Origin: Piper betle
Taxonomy: Eukaryota; Streptophyta; Magnoliopsida; Piperales; Piperaceae
Direction of reading: 5' to 3'
NCBI GenBank assembly: GCA_033002965.1
Contig: JAURVB010008563.1
Coordinates: 90,727 to 154,726 of the forward strand
DNA: 64,000 nucleotides
Shown here: one piece after another, positions 50,234 through 62,141 of the stretch
How positions within the stretch are numbered: the first letter of the stretch is position 1
Layout: every line of letters starts with the position of its first letter
The notes under the pieces: model-generated
Seen by the model: only the letters and a program-made list of their open reading frames with translations
Database searches by the model: none
What the model was told of the DNA's origin: nothing
Translations under genes and position numbers: made by a program

Positions 50234-52027
50234 GTCTTTTCTGTACACCTTATTTTAGTTATTTGTATCTTAGATAGTGTGTTCTTTACAACCATGAAAG
50301 GGTGTCAGTTTTTTTGTGCTTCCATTTTTCAACTTTCCTCGTTTAATCAGCTGTACCATTTGAAGATATATTTGTGCCGTTTGGTAGCAAAATATTTTTT
50401 AATATGGTCTGTGTATAAATCTTTGTGAAAGATTGCTAAATGGAGATCTTAGTAGGAGCTAAAGCTGACACAAGTCTTGAAGCATTTAGGCTCAACTTCA
50501 GTGGTAACAACTAGTGTGGCCTGCTCCAATGGAGAAGACTCAAATACACTGTCCTCAAAATTGCTCTCTATATATAGGTTTGATATGGCCAAGCAGCACC
50601 AAAAGAAGTACTTGCTGCACAAGACCAAGGGCTACTGTTGCCAAGGGCAATAAGACATGTAGAAACAAGCCACAAAAATACTTGCCAGCAATAGGAAGCA
50701 GATGTCGCCATGTGAAAGAACTACTTGGCGGCAACCACTCTAGCAGACTTTGCTAAAATAATATATCAAACCCAATATTGATTGTGGAAATTGAGGTGGT
50801 GGTGGGGATAAAAAATAGGAGCACCAAGGATTGAAATTGCTCTGAATGCTAATTGATGCAAAATGCAAGATAACTTGAAAAGAAAAGGCTCACAAAGATT
50901 CTTCTCTATAATCTTACTTAAAATCACAAAGAAGATAAGCAAGGAGTCGTACAGTGCAAAGATAGCACAAAGTAAAGGAAAATATTTATTGTACTCAATA
51001 ATGATAGATTATGGCAAATAGCCTACAAAGCTTGTATTTATAGAACAATACATAAGATCCTACTTGAACTAGGAAAAGTAATTAAGACTCCAACTTGTAT
51101 AAGAAACAATTAAATATAATTCAAATACGAATCCGAATAAAGATTGACTCTAACTTATTATAAAACTTAAATACTAGTACAACTAGAAACTCTTATATTA
51201 GACACTTCTTATATAACTAGGAAATATAATAACTACTAAAAATTGAATGTTGCCTGTCATAAATATATATATATATATTAAAAATATAATAACTATATAC
51301 AGTAGTAGTATCATTGATTTATGCAAAGTATATGAAAAACAAATTTGACCATTTAGAGAAATGGACAATGAACAAATAAAAATGCACAATAAAAGAATTA
51401 CATTCTCTTTAAAAATAGATATGTTTTTGAGCATGACCTTGATTATAGTTTTTTAAACTAATAAATCATCTCAAAAAATAACAATAAATATTTTGATAAC
51501 AACAAATTTTTTAACAAATAATAGTCAAAGTTGTTCCACTGATAACTGATGATAACAAAAATTTTCACCAATAATACTCTCCGATTATAAACTCTTTTCA
51601 ACCAACCAAATTACAATCGAACCCATAATGAAATATTGTTTTTTGTTCATTACTATAAATATAATAGAAGCAACATAGGTGCCACTTCCGTCCATCTTTT
51701 CTTCTTCACAAAAGTCTCCAAGAAGTACAAATAGGTACAACATTAATGATCTCTTTCTTTATTTGTATTTGACGTGCACATTTATATACAATGCCCGTTC
51801 ATTGCGCGGGAATCTTGGCTAGTTAGTTTATCAACTTGTCAAGCAATGAAGATATTATTCATCCTAATAGAAAGTTGGGTTTGATGTTAACAGCACTCTC
51901 TGCTCTGACTAAGTTCCAATTTTGCTTTAGAAATCATTAGATTGTGCATGAGTTCAATTTTTTATTCAGAAATCATTATATTGTGCAACAAATTTGCCGT
52001 GCTTGATATTTTCACACATCCTTGAAG
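50234..52027 (+). other. Long MutS2 intron with probable insertions
   Basis: This 1.8-kb intron shows no coding sequence. The ORF at 50514 is not recognised. A Helitron-like 3' end lies at 51793-51822; the start of that element was not found. Confidence 0.5.
51793..51822 (+). mobile_element. Helitron-like 3' terminus
   Basis: GCCCG-ttcattg-CGCGGG can fold into a short hairpin and is followed, eight bases later, by CTAG and then T, the layout of a plant Helitron 3' end (hairpin, CTRR, insertion between A and T). The TC 5' terminus was not located, so the element's length is unknown. Confidence 0.5.
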
Positions 52028-52463
52028 TATTTGCCGCACATTATAGTACATAATGCTTGTGAGCTTTGTGGAGCTTCAAACCTTGAACTTAATCAGGTCT
52101 TGTTTCTTAGATCAATGAGTTCAGTTAGCATGGCTGATAATTGTCATTCTTTTTAAATTGCACTTAGGCCAAAAAAGTTGCTTTAAGTTTACTGTTCTAT
52201 GGCAATAGCACCAGTGAAGGAATCTTTTTAAACAAAATAGTCAAAAAGAGGGATAGTTATAAACTTATAAAGTACCACAAAAAGATTTCAATGCAGCTAT
52301 TTGGATACAGAAAATTAGAGTTCTTAAAGAAATAATACCTGAGGTTTTCATTTTTTGTGTTCTCCTCCAGATGAGCATAGGTTGTCAGCTTTTACAGGCT
52401 TGCAAACTTGATCACTGATTTTCTTCCTTCCTCATGAAACATGAACAATGTGTTTGAACTTTT

Positions 52464-52860
52464 ATGAGAAAGCCTCCGCACTTTAAAAATCTAGATTAAA
52501 TAGATGAATCCTCTCATTGAGAAAAACAATAACCTAAAAGTGGAGAAGATTGAACGGTAGGCAGCATAACATTTGTTGACTATTATTATGTTATGTTGAA
52601 AAAATGGTCCCCTATTTAATTTCCAATTTATCATCTATTTGTAGGTTGTTTGTAAAATAAACTCTATGAGAAAGCCTCTACACTTCAAAATCTAGATTAA
52701 ATAGATGGCTTCTCACGTTGAAAAAAATACAGTAACCTAGAAAATGGAGAAGATTGAACGGTAGGCAACATAATGTATATTGACTATTATTATGTTATGT
52801 TGAAAAAAATAATGGTCTATTTTTTATTTTCAATTTATCATATAATCCAAGCTTTGTAAT
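52464..52860. repeat. Tandem duplication of about 200 bp in a MutS2 intron
   Basis: Units starting at about 52464 and 52668 share atgagaaagcctc, ctagattaaatagatg, ggagaagattgaacggtagg and gactattattatgttatgtt in the same order. They have diverged by substitutions and small indels. Confidence 0.85.
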
Positions 52861-54775
52861 TACTAATTCTGGTAGCTCCAAAAATAAAAATAATTTGACT
52901 GTCAAATCTGCTAGAATTACGAACCATGCAAAGTAACAAAAACCCTAATGAAATTTAAGTAGGATTTCTTAGAACCATTTTCTGTCTAAATGGATTCCTT
53001 CAAGTAGATTTCTATGCTTATCACTAATAAAAGACACTCATAATTTTTATTTTTCATAAGTTGACTCTCATATATCAGGATTAATGCAATTTGCTCACTG
53101 ACACCAACTTATACTGAAATTTGGGTCTGCAGCTCCAAAAACACCCTTGCCCTGAAGAAATGTTGTGTCTGTGTGATCTCTTTTTACTCCTTGCAAGTTG
53201 TATTCACTACTGTGTAGTGGGTACATACGGTAGATAATGGGTTCACCAAAGCAAAATATATAAGTAAATTAGCTTTTTATGATGGTCACAACTTACGACT
53301 TGTGCAATTTTTCATAGCTCATAGTGGACATTGAAAGATTTAAGCAAGACTATGAAGCGTCAAAGTATTTGGAGTGAGTAGCTTAAACTGATTTCCCATC
53401 TAGCTGTTGTCGCTGTTTGACAAGAAAAAGTAGTCTCCGTGATATTTTTTCTTGTAGGGAAATTATGCACATCTTAGGCGTTTGTTGTTATTTATGAGGG
53501 CTTTTATCCATGTTGCAGGGACAAACTAGTTCCAAACTGTATTTCTTAGGAAAATGTACACATCATGTCTCACTGATACTTATGATTTTGAATTTTGAAG
53601 TTACAAAACTACTACAAATAGATATCACAGTGAAATTCACTTCAAGTGCTCCTTGATGTTTTAAAAGTAAGATGATTGTAGCAATAGTAGGAAGATATAG
53701 GAAGAAAAAGTATTTTGAGACTAAAAAAGAGAACGAGGACTTGCAGTTGAGTGCACATTTATGAACTTTTGAGTAAAATCTTCCTGTCATGAAAAAGTGA
53801 AAGAGAAATTGCCAAGTTTTCATTTGAATGCTACAAAGTAAGTGTCTGATAATTTTCCTAGTTGGTGACTTTCAGCGGACTGAATTCCAAAGAACACCCA
53901 AATACCAGGCAGCGAAATGTAACTTTGGATTAATAGAAAAATTAATGAAAAAATTATTTGTTAATTATTAAGAGAAGAAGTGGCCTACATTCTTGCTGCC
54001 TCTTCTACTTTATAAAACACAAACTTCAGCACGTAATAATAATATTGCATGAACATGTGCATGGCCACGATACGAAAAAGTGGGCAGGCCAAACTTGTAA
54101 TGTATGTTGAGAGTGCTTTGAAAACAAAAATGTGTGTTGTGATTGCCTTCAGTTAAAAACTAGCCGTAGAGTTCAAGAATCTTTTGTTTAGTATGGATCA
54201 TGCCATCCCTGGTTTATTTTAAACATATCTGTTTTCTTTTTATAGTACTTACTTTTATAAGGCCAGATTACTTGTTTTGAGATTGTCTGTTCATTACATA
54301 TAATAAGCTTAATTTATATTAGGCTGTCGAAAGATCTCACTACAAGGAATTGTTGGCAGCAAAACTAAGAGTGGAAGAACATGCTATTACTTTGAGATAC
54401 AAGAAGCTGAAAGGGATAGCTGAATCCAACACACAGTCATCTGCAAATGCTATCGAGGGAAAGAAATCGACTGACTCACTAAGCGAGGAAACCTATGATG
54501 GTGTACTCTTTGCTACATCCTCTAAGCAGTCAATATCAGGTGCCATAGATTTTCTCCCTGTTGTGTTCTTTGGCTGAAAGTATAATGTTCCTGTGCTTCC
54601 TTGCATACTTTCTCTTTAGTTGCAGAAAAAACAAAGTAAAATACCTGAAGTTGGTGATATTGTCCGCGTTCTTTCCCTTAGCAAGCAAGCCTAGATTGAC
54701 GAGTCCAAAGGAGAGGTTATAGTGCTAGCCAATAATATGAAGCTGAAACTGAAATTAAGTGACATTGCCGAGTAG

Positions 54776-56068
54776 CCGATGTCTTTTCCATCACTCTTTT
54801 TAATTTTTTAATTTTTTAATTTTTAAAAGGAAAAGTGAAACAAAAGAAATCGGCTACTCTGCAAAGGAAGCATTCATTGGCTTAAATACTACATAATTTC
54901 CCAGAAATATATTGGTGTACAGCCAGGCATTGCGCCTTGAATCTGCCTTGGGATTGGGAGAAATGGGAAACAGCATGGAAGTTAATTTACAAGGCTTCCT
55001 TTTACGAGGACAGCTTCTTATCTGATTGTTATTATTTTTAAGTAGACGACGTAAGAAAAACTTGGAACTGTAGAAATATTCCTAGCATTTTTTTAATTTC
55101 CATTTACTAATTGGAAAGTATAATTGTTAATATTTTTTTGTTATCTTATCATTTACATTTTTATTGCCGCTTTGAAAGACTCATTTGATTGTTAGTTTTT
55201 CTTCAATCCGTATAGTTTATCCTTTCCTGTATATTCCTGTTTCTCAGATATGGATATTTAAGTTTTTTCCTCGTTATAAATTGCCCATTTGAAACGTTCA
55301 TTTCTCCTATTTTGTTACATTAAGTACTGGGCCATTAGTTCTATTTTTCGTGACCTTAATTTATTTTGATATATGTTCCCTGCAAGGTGGTTCATTCATT
55401 ATATCACTGTTTATACTATCTTATTTTGGGATTTCTTAGTGATAAAAAGGTACTGTCTATGTCCATCTGTAGTTTGAAGCAAGGTCACTTGGAGGATATT
55501 GATTTATATGCATTAATTTACGTTAAAATGCCATAATAAATGTCAATTAGGGAAGAGCAGGTGAAGCACTTGGAAGGGTGTCATCAGTCATGGGGCATGT
55601 GTAGGGAAGCAGGGGTGTCTGCTGTAATTGCTTTTCATGTTGGGCATATGAGAAACATTAGTTAGAAAAAGCTCATTTGCGGTACAGATTTTTTTCAAGC
55701 AAGTACAGAGACTGTCATGCTCAAATCACAATATGATCGTTAATTAATTTAAATAATACAAAACAAATTACACTGTAAAGAGCATATGAACTCTCTCTTG
55801 TCAAATATGTGACATATTTATCCATGATATGATCAAACCTGGGATGCAACAATCTTCCATTACACAATTCAAGAAGAGTAGGTCCCAAATTTTAACGTAT
55901 TCAACCTACGTTGAATCAAATGATCACTTCTAGGTTCCAACCCTTTTTTAAGCACCAGGCAAACACCTAAAATCAATTATCAATCTATCACATTTTACAA
56001 GTGCTACAAATCCGCCGGAGATCAATATGAGTGAATGACAATCCAAATCGTTGTACACTAACTGCCCA
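54776..56068. other. Intergenic sequence between convergent MutS2 pseudogene and DUF599 gene
   Basis: AT-rich. No gene recognised. It should contain the former 3' UTR of MutS2 and the 3' UTR of the DUF599 gene. Confidence 0.5.
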
Positions 56069-56947
56069 TCAAATCTCCTCCGTGTCATAATCCTCACCAT
56101 TGCAAGAGCTCACGTCAAACGAGACATCAAGAAAGTAGAGCAAGAACACCAAGGCCAGGCAACACATAAACATGGGAATTGGCCCAAAGATCCAAAGAAA
56201 CAATGGCAGGGAGAAGTAGAAGCCACGCAGCCCCACGGACCAGAAGTGGCTCCCCCTGTTCACCGCCCGGACGACATACTCTGGTGACAAGTTTGACGTC
56301 TTCCGGCGAAGGGGGACGTTGATGAGGATGCTGGCATGGCTGTAGTACCTTATGGACTGCACATTCATGAGGAAGGCCACTAGGAAGCAGACCAATATGG
56401 AGAAGAACTTGATGGACAGGCCCAGCTCGCTGCGGTCGCCGTAGACTATGCCGTGCTGCCTGACCTCCGACATGCCGCTGCCGGTGTTTGCCATGAGCAC
56501 GGCGATGAGGGAGATGAGCATGATGGCGGTGGTGGCCAAGAGGGTCGACGCCATTATGTTGTTCCTCAATGTTTGCACCGCTAAAACACCATTCTTGCCC
56601 GTGTCCTGCATGCAACTAATATCATTAAAAACTTTATACTAATCCTGCTCTTATTGGATTAAAATTCTTATGCAATGGAATGGTAACAGCCTATCGATTG
56701 AGAATTGATTGATGGTATGATCGAATTGTTTAAAAGATTGATTGATCGATTTACGATTTTGGAATGAAAAAATAGGTTTTACGTACCTCCATCATGGCTT
56801 GGACCCACAGACGGCGATTGATGGCATTGAGGCCGACCATAGTCTTCTTGGGATGCTTGACGACGCGGTGGAAAAGCCATGCATGGTAGGAGGCCAGGAG
56901 TGCAAGTCCAAGGGGGACAAGGATGCAGTCCAGGATCTCTTTTTCAT
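56069..56947 (-). CDS. DUF599 family membrane protein, two exons
   Basis: Plant DUF599 protein, function unknown to me, predicted in membranes. Exon 1 is 56947-56787 and exon 2 is 56605-56069 (GT..AG, phase 0). The 232-residue product starts MKKEILDCILVPLGLALLAS and has about four hydrophobic segments: residues 7-24, 77-95, about 122-140 and about 196-222. Family blocks are VGLNAINRRLWVQAMME and KNGVLAVQTLRNNIMASTLL. As given, the start codon is out of frame with the conserved sequence: ATG is followed by A5 (56940-56944) where A6 is needed to read MKKEILD. No other in-frame ATG exists upstream in the conserved frame. A TATAAATA box lies on the minus strand at 57066-57059, about 112 bp upstream. 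The family call is firm. Confidence 0.92.
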
Positions 56948-57058
56948 AGTCTCTACTGCTATGATGATAAATAGAAAGGAAAATGAATATGATGATCAGT
57001 AGAACCCAACTGATAAGAAGTGGCAGGAAGGTGCATAAATGGGGAAGGTGATGGGTGG

Positions 57059-57066
57059 TATTTATA
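57059..57066 (-). promoter_or_regulatory. TATA box of the DUF599 gene
   Basis: A perfect TATAAATA on the minus strand, about 112 bp upstream of the ATG at 56947. Confidence 0.7.
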
Positions 57067-57599
57067 ATGAAGGGTTAATGAAACCGTGGTTAAGAATTAA
57101 AGATTAAGAATTAAGAAGCGGTTGTTTATCTTCCTGCACAATATTAATTTGATGTATTTTTGGGATTGATTCAAAGACGACCCTCTTCAACTAATATTTT
57201 ATCCATCAATCATAAATGATCAATAGTATATATGCATCAAAGTGCTTTTTTTGGATTTCTCACGAAAAGTGACATGAGATCAGATGGGTTTTTTCTTTCA
57301 AGGCAAAGTTCCAATGAAGAACAGATATAAAGAGTAAATAAATGAGCATAAAGAAAGTTGAGGTGAACTTACTGCACTGCAGGAAGAATTGAAAGGTGTT
57401 GTGGTAATTGAATCTCAGCAGCTTATTGGGATCCAAGTGCTCACTCCGTTGATATCTGTATAGATGATCAGAGACAGAGATGCATGTTACGTGGTCGATG
57501 GTACCAATGCTCCATAGCCGTCCCGAGTTGATATAGACAGCTCTATTCTTAATGAAGACGAGATGACAACTTAGGGTTTAGTTTTTTTTTAAAGAGATT

Positions 57600-57643
<44 letters not shown>

Positions 57644-58702
57644 AGTCCTAATTTATTAACCCTCTAGAGTTAAATACCAAAGGTCCTGCTTAGTACCCGG
57701 TGTTTGGCGTAACGGGTCTAACTGTATTCATCCAAATTTACGTTAATTCAGATTCAATAATATAGTAATATATAGTTCTTTAAATTTAGGTTTAGATTTT
57801 TATCTTATGGTCTAAAACATTAAAAATAACATTTGTAAAGGCTTGTATATATTAAAGACATTTTGATCTTATTAAGGAGATATTATTATTTTATCTTGAT
57901 AATTTTTACAAATTGTCTGAATTTTAATTCCCTTTACTTTTCAAGTGATGCAAATATCGTTATTTATCGATGATAAAAAAACTTAAACCAGCTGGTCGAG
58001 CCCAGTGCATGATTGTTTGAGGTGGTGTATTAACTTATAGGTAGCTCTTTAATTAATAACATTACCGTATTTTAAATATAATAAAATTTCTTTTGCCTTG
58101 GAATAAATGGCCTAAAGCTTTTCAAACCATTTTACTTATACTTGTATTTAAAATTTGGGAGTGAGACTTACATGAATGATGAAAGTACAATGGTAAAAAA
58201 ATTTATATATTCCAAATTTTCATTTATTTGTAAATAGATTTTTTGCTTCGAAAAATATATGATAATATTTTCCTCAAGGTTAAAAAAATTGCCATATAAA
58301 TAATTTAAATCTTAAATCCTCATGATTATTGGATGCCTCATTTTCATAGAGAATACATTTTGCCATTACAATATTGCACCCCATGAGTTCAAATTCATCT
58401 CTTAAAATTTTTATTTAATTTTACTTTTAGGCAAAAAATTAGGGGCGTATATGATCTTTTTATTTTTTTCTTTTTAGTTTCTAATATATAATATAGATTC
58501 CCCCTGTTCATTTTCTTCGAGTCACCAATGCCAAACAGAAATTAGTTAAACAGTTTAAATATAAAGATTCAAACCCTCAAAAAATCATCCTGAACAGATT
58601 ATAAATAGGAAACAAATGCGTAAAAAATAAAATACAATTCACTAAACAACTTCTTATTCCACCATTTAGTTTATGCAGTTGTGTGTTTATCTCTTATTAG
58701 GC
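57067..58702. other. AT-rich intergenic spacer
   Basis: It holds a TA microsatellite at about 57606-57640. No genes recognised. The right part should include the 3' UTR of the gene ending at 58703. Confidence 0.5.
57604..57640. repeat. (TA)n microsatellite
   Basis: About 18 consecutive TA units. Confidence 0.95.
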
Positions 58703-61700
58703 TTAGGTTTGGCTGGTTTCTGGTGCCTTGGTTGGCTCACTCTCTTCCTTCTTAGCTACAGCTTCTGTCTCTGACTTCTGCTCGGAGGTGGTTTCTGATG
58801 CCTTCACTGTTTCTGTTACCACGTGCTCGGCCTTCTCCGGTTGTTTGTCATCCTTTACTGGCACCTCAGCCTTCGCTGGTTGCTCTTCTGTCTCTGGCTT
58901 GGCTTCAGAGGGTTCAGCAGCAGCTGCATCAGCAACTGCAGCCTCTGGTTTGGGCTCTGAGCCTTTAACCAATGCTTCCTCCTTAGTTTCAACTTTCTCC
59001 TGCCATTTATTAATCCCACCATATATAAACAAAAAATTTGTTTAGACTAATCTGACATCCACAACGGGTACGAGTTATCATAATTATCTTATGTATATTA
59101 AAGTGTGAGCTTCATGGGCGGTTAACTAATCATTTTTGAACGACAAATCCTTTATGCACCACCAAAAATTTCCCTAATTTCCCCATTTAGATTTTGATAG
59201 GCCAGAAAAAATTGTAGTGTAAGAATGATCCATTTGGCTCATTGAATAAGCCAATTAAACTCATTGAGAGGAAAAATGGAAAAAATTTTGGGGGAGCACA
59301 TATCATTGCTCTTTTAGAATAAGCCTAAATCTTCTTAATTTATGTCTTATCTCACTCGAATATTTGCATGAACTATGAGAGAAATTTGGTGATTCTTGTG
59401 TAGTTAGCTAATTAATTAATAGTATTATTGAAGTGTGAGAATAAACGGTTCACCAGTAGTTGATTGATCTAATGGCTGTAATTGAATTCATTTTTGGTAC
59501 TTTTTAGTCGGTTGTCTATATTGAACTTTTGTATAAAAAACTCTATTACAATAATTTAATTGCTTTTTGGCTAAGTTTTCTTATGGTATCAGAGTCATGC
59601 AACTGTGAGGGCTTTGCCTCTGATCTTTACGCTATCTTATCCTTTTTATCCTCGTTATCATTGTTGGACATGTTATGCAAACAAGAGCAAAGTCAGGAAT
59701 TGTGAAACCTAATGCTAAATATGCACTTCATACTGATCTTACTTCTGTAAAGGAACCAGGTTCTGTCAGAGAGGCTTCGCGACATAGTGGCTAGTTACAT
59801 GCTATGAAGGAGGAACTAGAAGCTCTTGCAGACAACAATACATGGATTCTTGTACCAAGGCAACAAGACATGCATGTCATTGGAATAAGTGGGTGTAGAA
59901 AGTAAAATATAAAGCAAATGGCAGTGACGAGTGGCTCAAAGCCAGATTGGTTGCCAAAGGATTTGCTCAACAAGAAGGTGTTGACGTCAGCGAGACTTTC
60001 TCTCCAATTGTTAAGGTAAGGATTGTGCTACTATTTCTTGTCAGTGGAAAATATATTAATTTGATGTAGAAAATGTCTTTTCACATGGTACTCTTCAAGA
60101 ACATGCCTATATCAGTCAACCACCTGGTTTTACATCACAAGAAGTTTTATTCATGTTTGTTGTCTTCACAAGGCTTTATATGGATTGAAGCACACACCTA
60201 GGCTTCGTTTGATAGGTTTATTAAATTTGTCTTATCATTGGGATTTTTTTCCAGCCATGCAGACTCTTCACCGTTTGTTCAATACACCAATGAGGGCACT
60301 ATTATCCTGCTTTTATATGTTGAGCATATGTTTTTTCACAGGTTCTTCTTCTACAATGGTTTCTAAATTTCTAGTTCTTAAATTTAAATTTGCTATCAAA
60401 GATTTAGGAGATGTGCACTACTTTCTTGGAGTAGAGATTAAGACTATTGGTGCAGGTTTGTTCTTGACTCTAAAAGAGATATGCTGAGAAGATACTTGCT
60501 AAAGCTGATATGATTGATTGCGAACCTCAATCTATTCCACTTCCTATTCGAATTGTTGATCCAGGACATTCAGAAATGTTCTATAATATCACATTGTATC
60601 GTGCTTTGGTTGGTTTACTCCAATACCTTACATTCACTCGGCCGTATATAACATTTGCAGTCAATTTTGTGTCCCAGTTTATGCACTCTCCCACAAACTT
60701 TCATTACAGACTGGTGAAGGGTATTCTACGCTATGTCAATAGTACAATCAATTTCGGCCAGAATCTCTCCGTTGTTACAGATGTGAAACTTGTGGCTTAA
60801 TCAGATAGTGACTGGGCAAACTGTCCTTTAACAAGGAGATCAACAAGAAGTTTTGTTACCTTCCTTGGAAGCAATGCTATTTCATGGAGCTCAAGGAAAT
60901 AACAAACAATTTCTCGCTCAAGTACAGAAGCTGAGTATCGAGCACTTGCAGCAACAACAGCTGAATGCACATGATTAGGGTTCATGCTAAAGGATTTGCA
61001 GATATAGCTGGCAGCAACACCTATCTTGTACTCAGATAACCTAAGTGCTCTGAATCTGTCTGAACCCTGTTCTTCAGGGAGATCGAAGCACATCGAATTG
61101 GACTTTTATTATGTTCGAGAGAGAGTAGCCAGTAAATTGTCACAAAGTGAATTTGTGCCATCATCAGAGCAATTGGCTGATATTTTTACAAAACCCCTCT
61201 CATCTGATCTCGCCATTAAATTTGTTTCCAAGCTTCAGCTTTTACCAAAGCATTGCTTGAGGGTGGATATTGAAGTATGAGAATTAAAGGCTCAGATTAA
61301 AAGTAGTTGACTGATCTAATGGTTGTAATTGAATTCATTTTTGGTATTTTTTAGTCGGTTGTTTATATTGAACTCTAGTATAAAAACCTCTTTTACAATC
61401 AATTCAATAGCTTTTTGGCCAAGTTTTCTTAACTTTGTCATGGTTCACAAATGGAAATGCAGTTTATTACATTGCAATTTTATCTTTGAAAGGTGTGGTT
61501 CATGCCAAACAACCCCCCTAATTACATACATTTTAGAAATCACAGGTTCCGGATGGAAGCTTTCCCTATACAATCATATAAACGGCCAACGCTAGAACTT
61601 AATTTTTCATAGTAATTGTGTGGTATTTAAGTGTTTCCAACAAAATGTAAATACGATTAGATGCCATATAATCAATGTGGTGAGGATAATTGGATCTATA

Positions 61701-62141
61701 TATAATGATGACGATGATTATGAGTTTAAATGTCTAATTAATTATAATCTATATTCATGAAATAATTATTATAATGATAAATATATTCCTAATGCATGAT
61801 GGCCATGATAATGACAAGAAGTATGAGATTGATATTTGTTTGTGATGATGATGACCAAGAGTAAGTTGAAGAATGATGCTAATAAGGAAAATAAATATAT
61901 AAGCAATCATCAACCTCAAATGACTTAATTATAATAACTAACGATCCTCATCAATATAGCGAGGAAATTAAGAGTCCAAAGAAACTTAAAGAGGCGGTGC
62001 ATGGTATGTACTTAAACGTACCACATCAACGGCCGGAGCCTCAGCCTCAACAACCTTGGGGGCCTGTTCGGCGTCGGCGGCGCTCTCCGGCGGGGGCACC
62101 TTGAGGTCGGAATCTCTAGTCTTGCTAGCGCACCCACCCAT
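58703..62141 (-). CDS. Small acidic protein with MGGC N-terminus, probably N-myristoylated, two exons
   Basis: Exon 1 is 62141-62022 and exon 2 is 58999-58703, joined GT..AG in phase 0 to give 138 residues. The start [12 protein letters not shown] has Gly at position 2 and Cys at position 4, the layout for N-myristoylation plus palmitoylation, so membrane attachment is likely. The rest is low-complexity, rich in Glu, Lys, Ala, Pro and Thr (for example [39 protein letters not shown]), and is probably disordered. Similar [11 protein letters not shown] plant proteins exist, but I cannot name a function. The Met at 62141 is chosen over an in-frame upstream Met (62498) because of the lipidation motif. 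The 3.0-kb intron contains a Copia remnant. No frame damage is seen. Confidence 0.75.
59429..61431 (+). mobile_element. Short Copia retrotransposon remnant in an intron
   Basis: The element has two LTRs of about 155 and 161 bp (59429-59583 and 61271-61431, both starting TGAAGT.TGAGAAT and ending ...GTTTTCTTA). After the 5' LTR comes the primer site TGGTATCAGAGTC (59584-). Inside are reverse-transcriptase pieces (59803-60800, including [51 protein letters not shown]) and RNase H (60797-61265, [31 protein letters not shown]). Gag, protease and integrase are absent and several stops are present. It lies antisense to the host gene. No clear target duplication was found. Confidence 0.92.

Larger units (their letters stand above)
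43892..54775 (+). pseudogene. MutS2-type mismatch-repair family ATPase, decayed multi-exon copy
   Basis: Introns are retained, so this is not a processed copy. Recognised exons include 44023-44109 (RRVLEWDEVCDSVAGFA), 44211-44333, about 44600-44741, 44838-44921, 45447-45498, 45748-45794, 45877-45959, 46154-46277, 46383-46442, 47102-47353, 47598-47669, 47756-47903 ([13 protein letters not shown]), 48019-48140, 48541-48579 (LVLLDE), about 48741-48870 (VGAGTNPLEGAALGM), 50151-50233, about 52028-52096, about 53317-53373, 54323-54540 and the KOW-like end to 54775. Lesions: in-frame TAA at 47189, 47225 and 47300, TAG at 48087 and 54692; acceptor GCGG at 48015-48018 and ACAA at 50147-50150 in place of AG; two codons lost from DIGDEQS; Gly to Asp in Walker A; a base missing in T6 (48800-48805). 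Functional relatives act in organelles. No Smr domain is seen. Confidence 0.93.

Noticed and set aside
56127..56615. 162-residue His-rich minus ORF
   Set aside because: Alternative frame of DUF599 exon 2.
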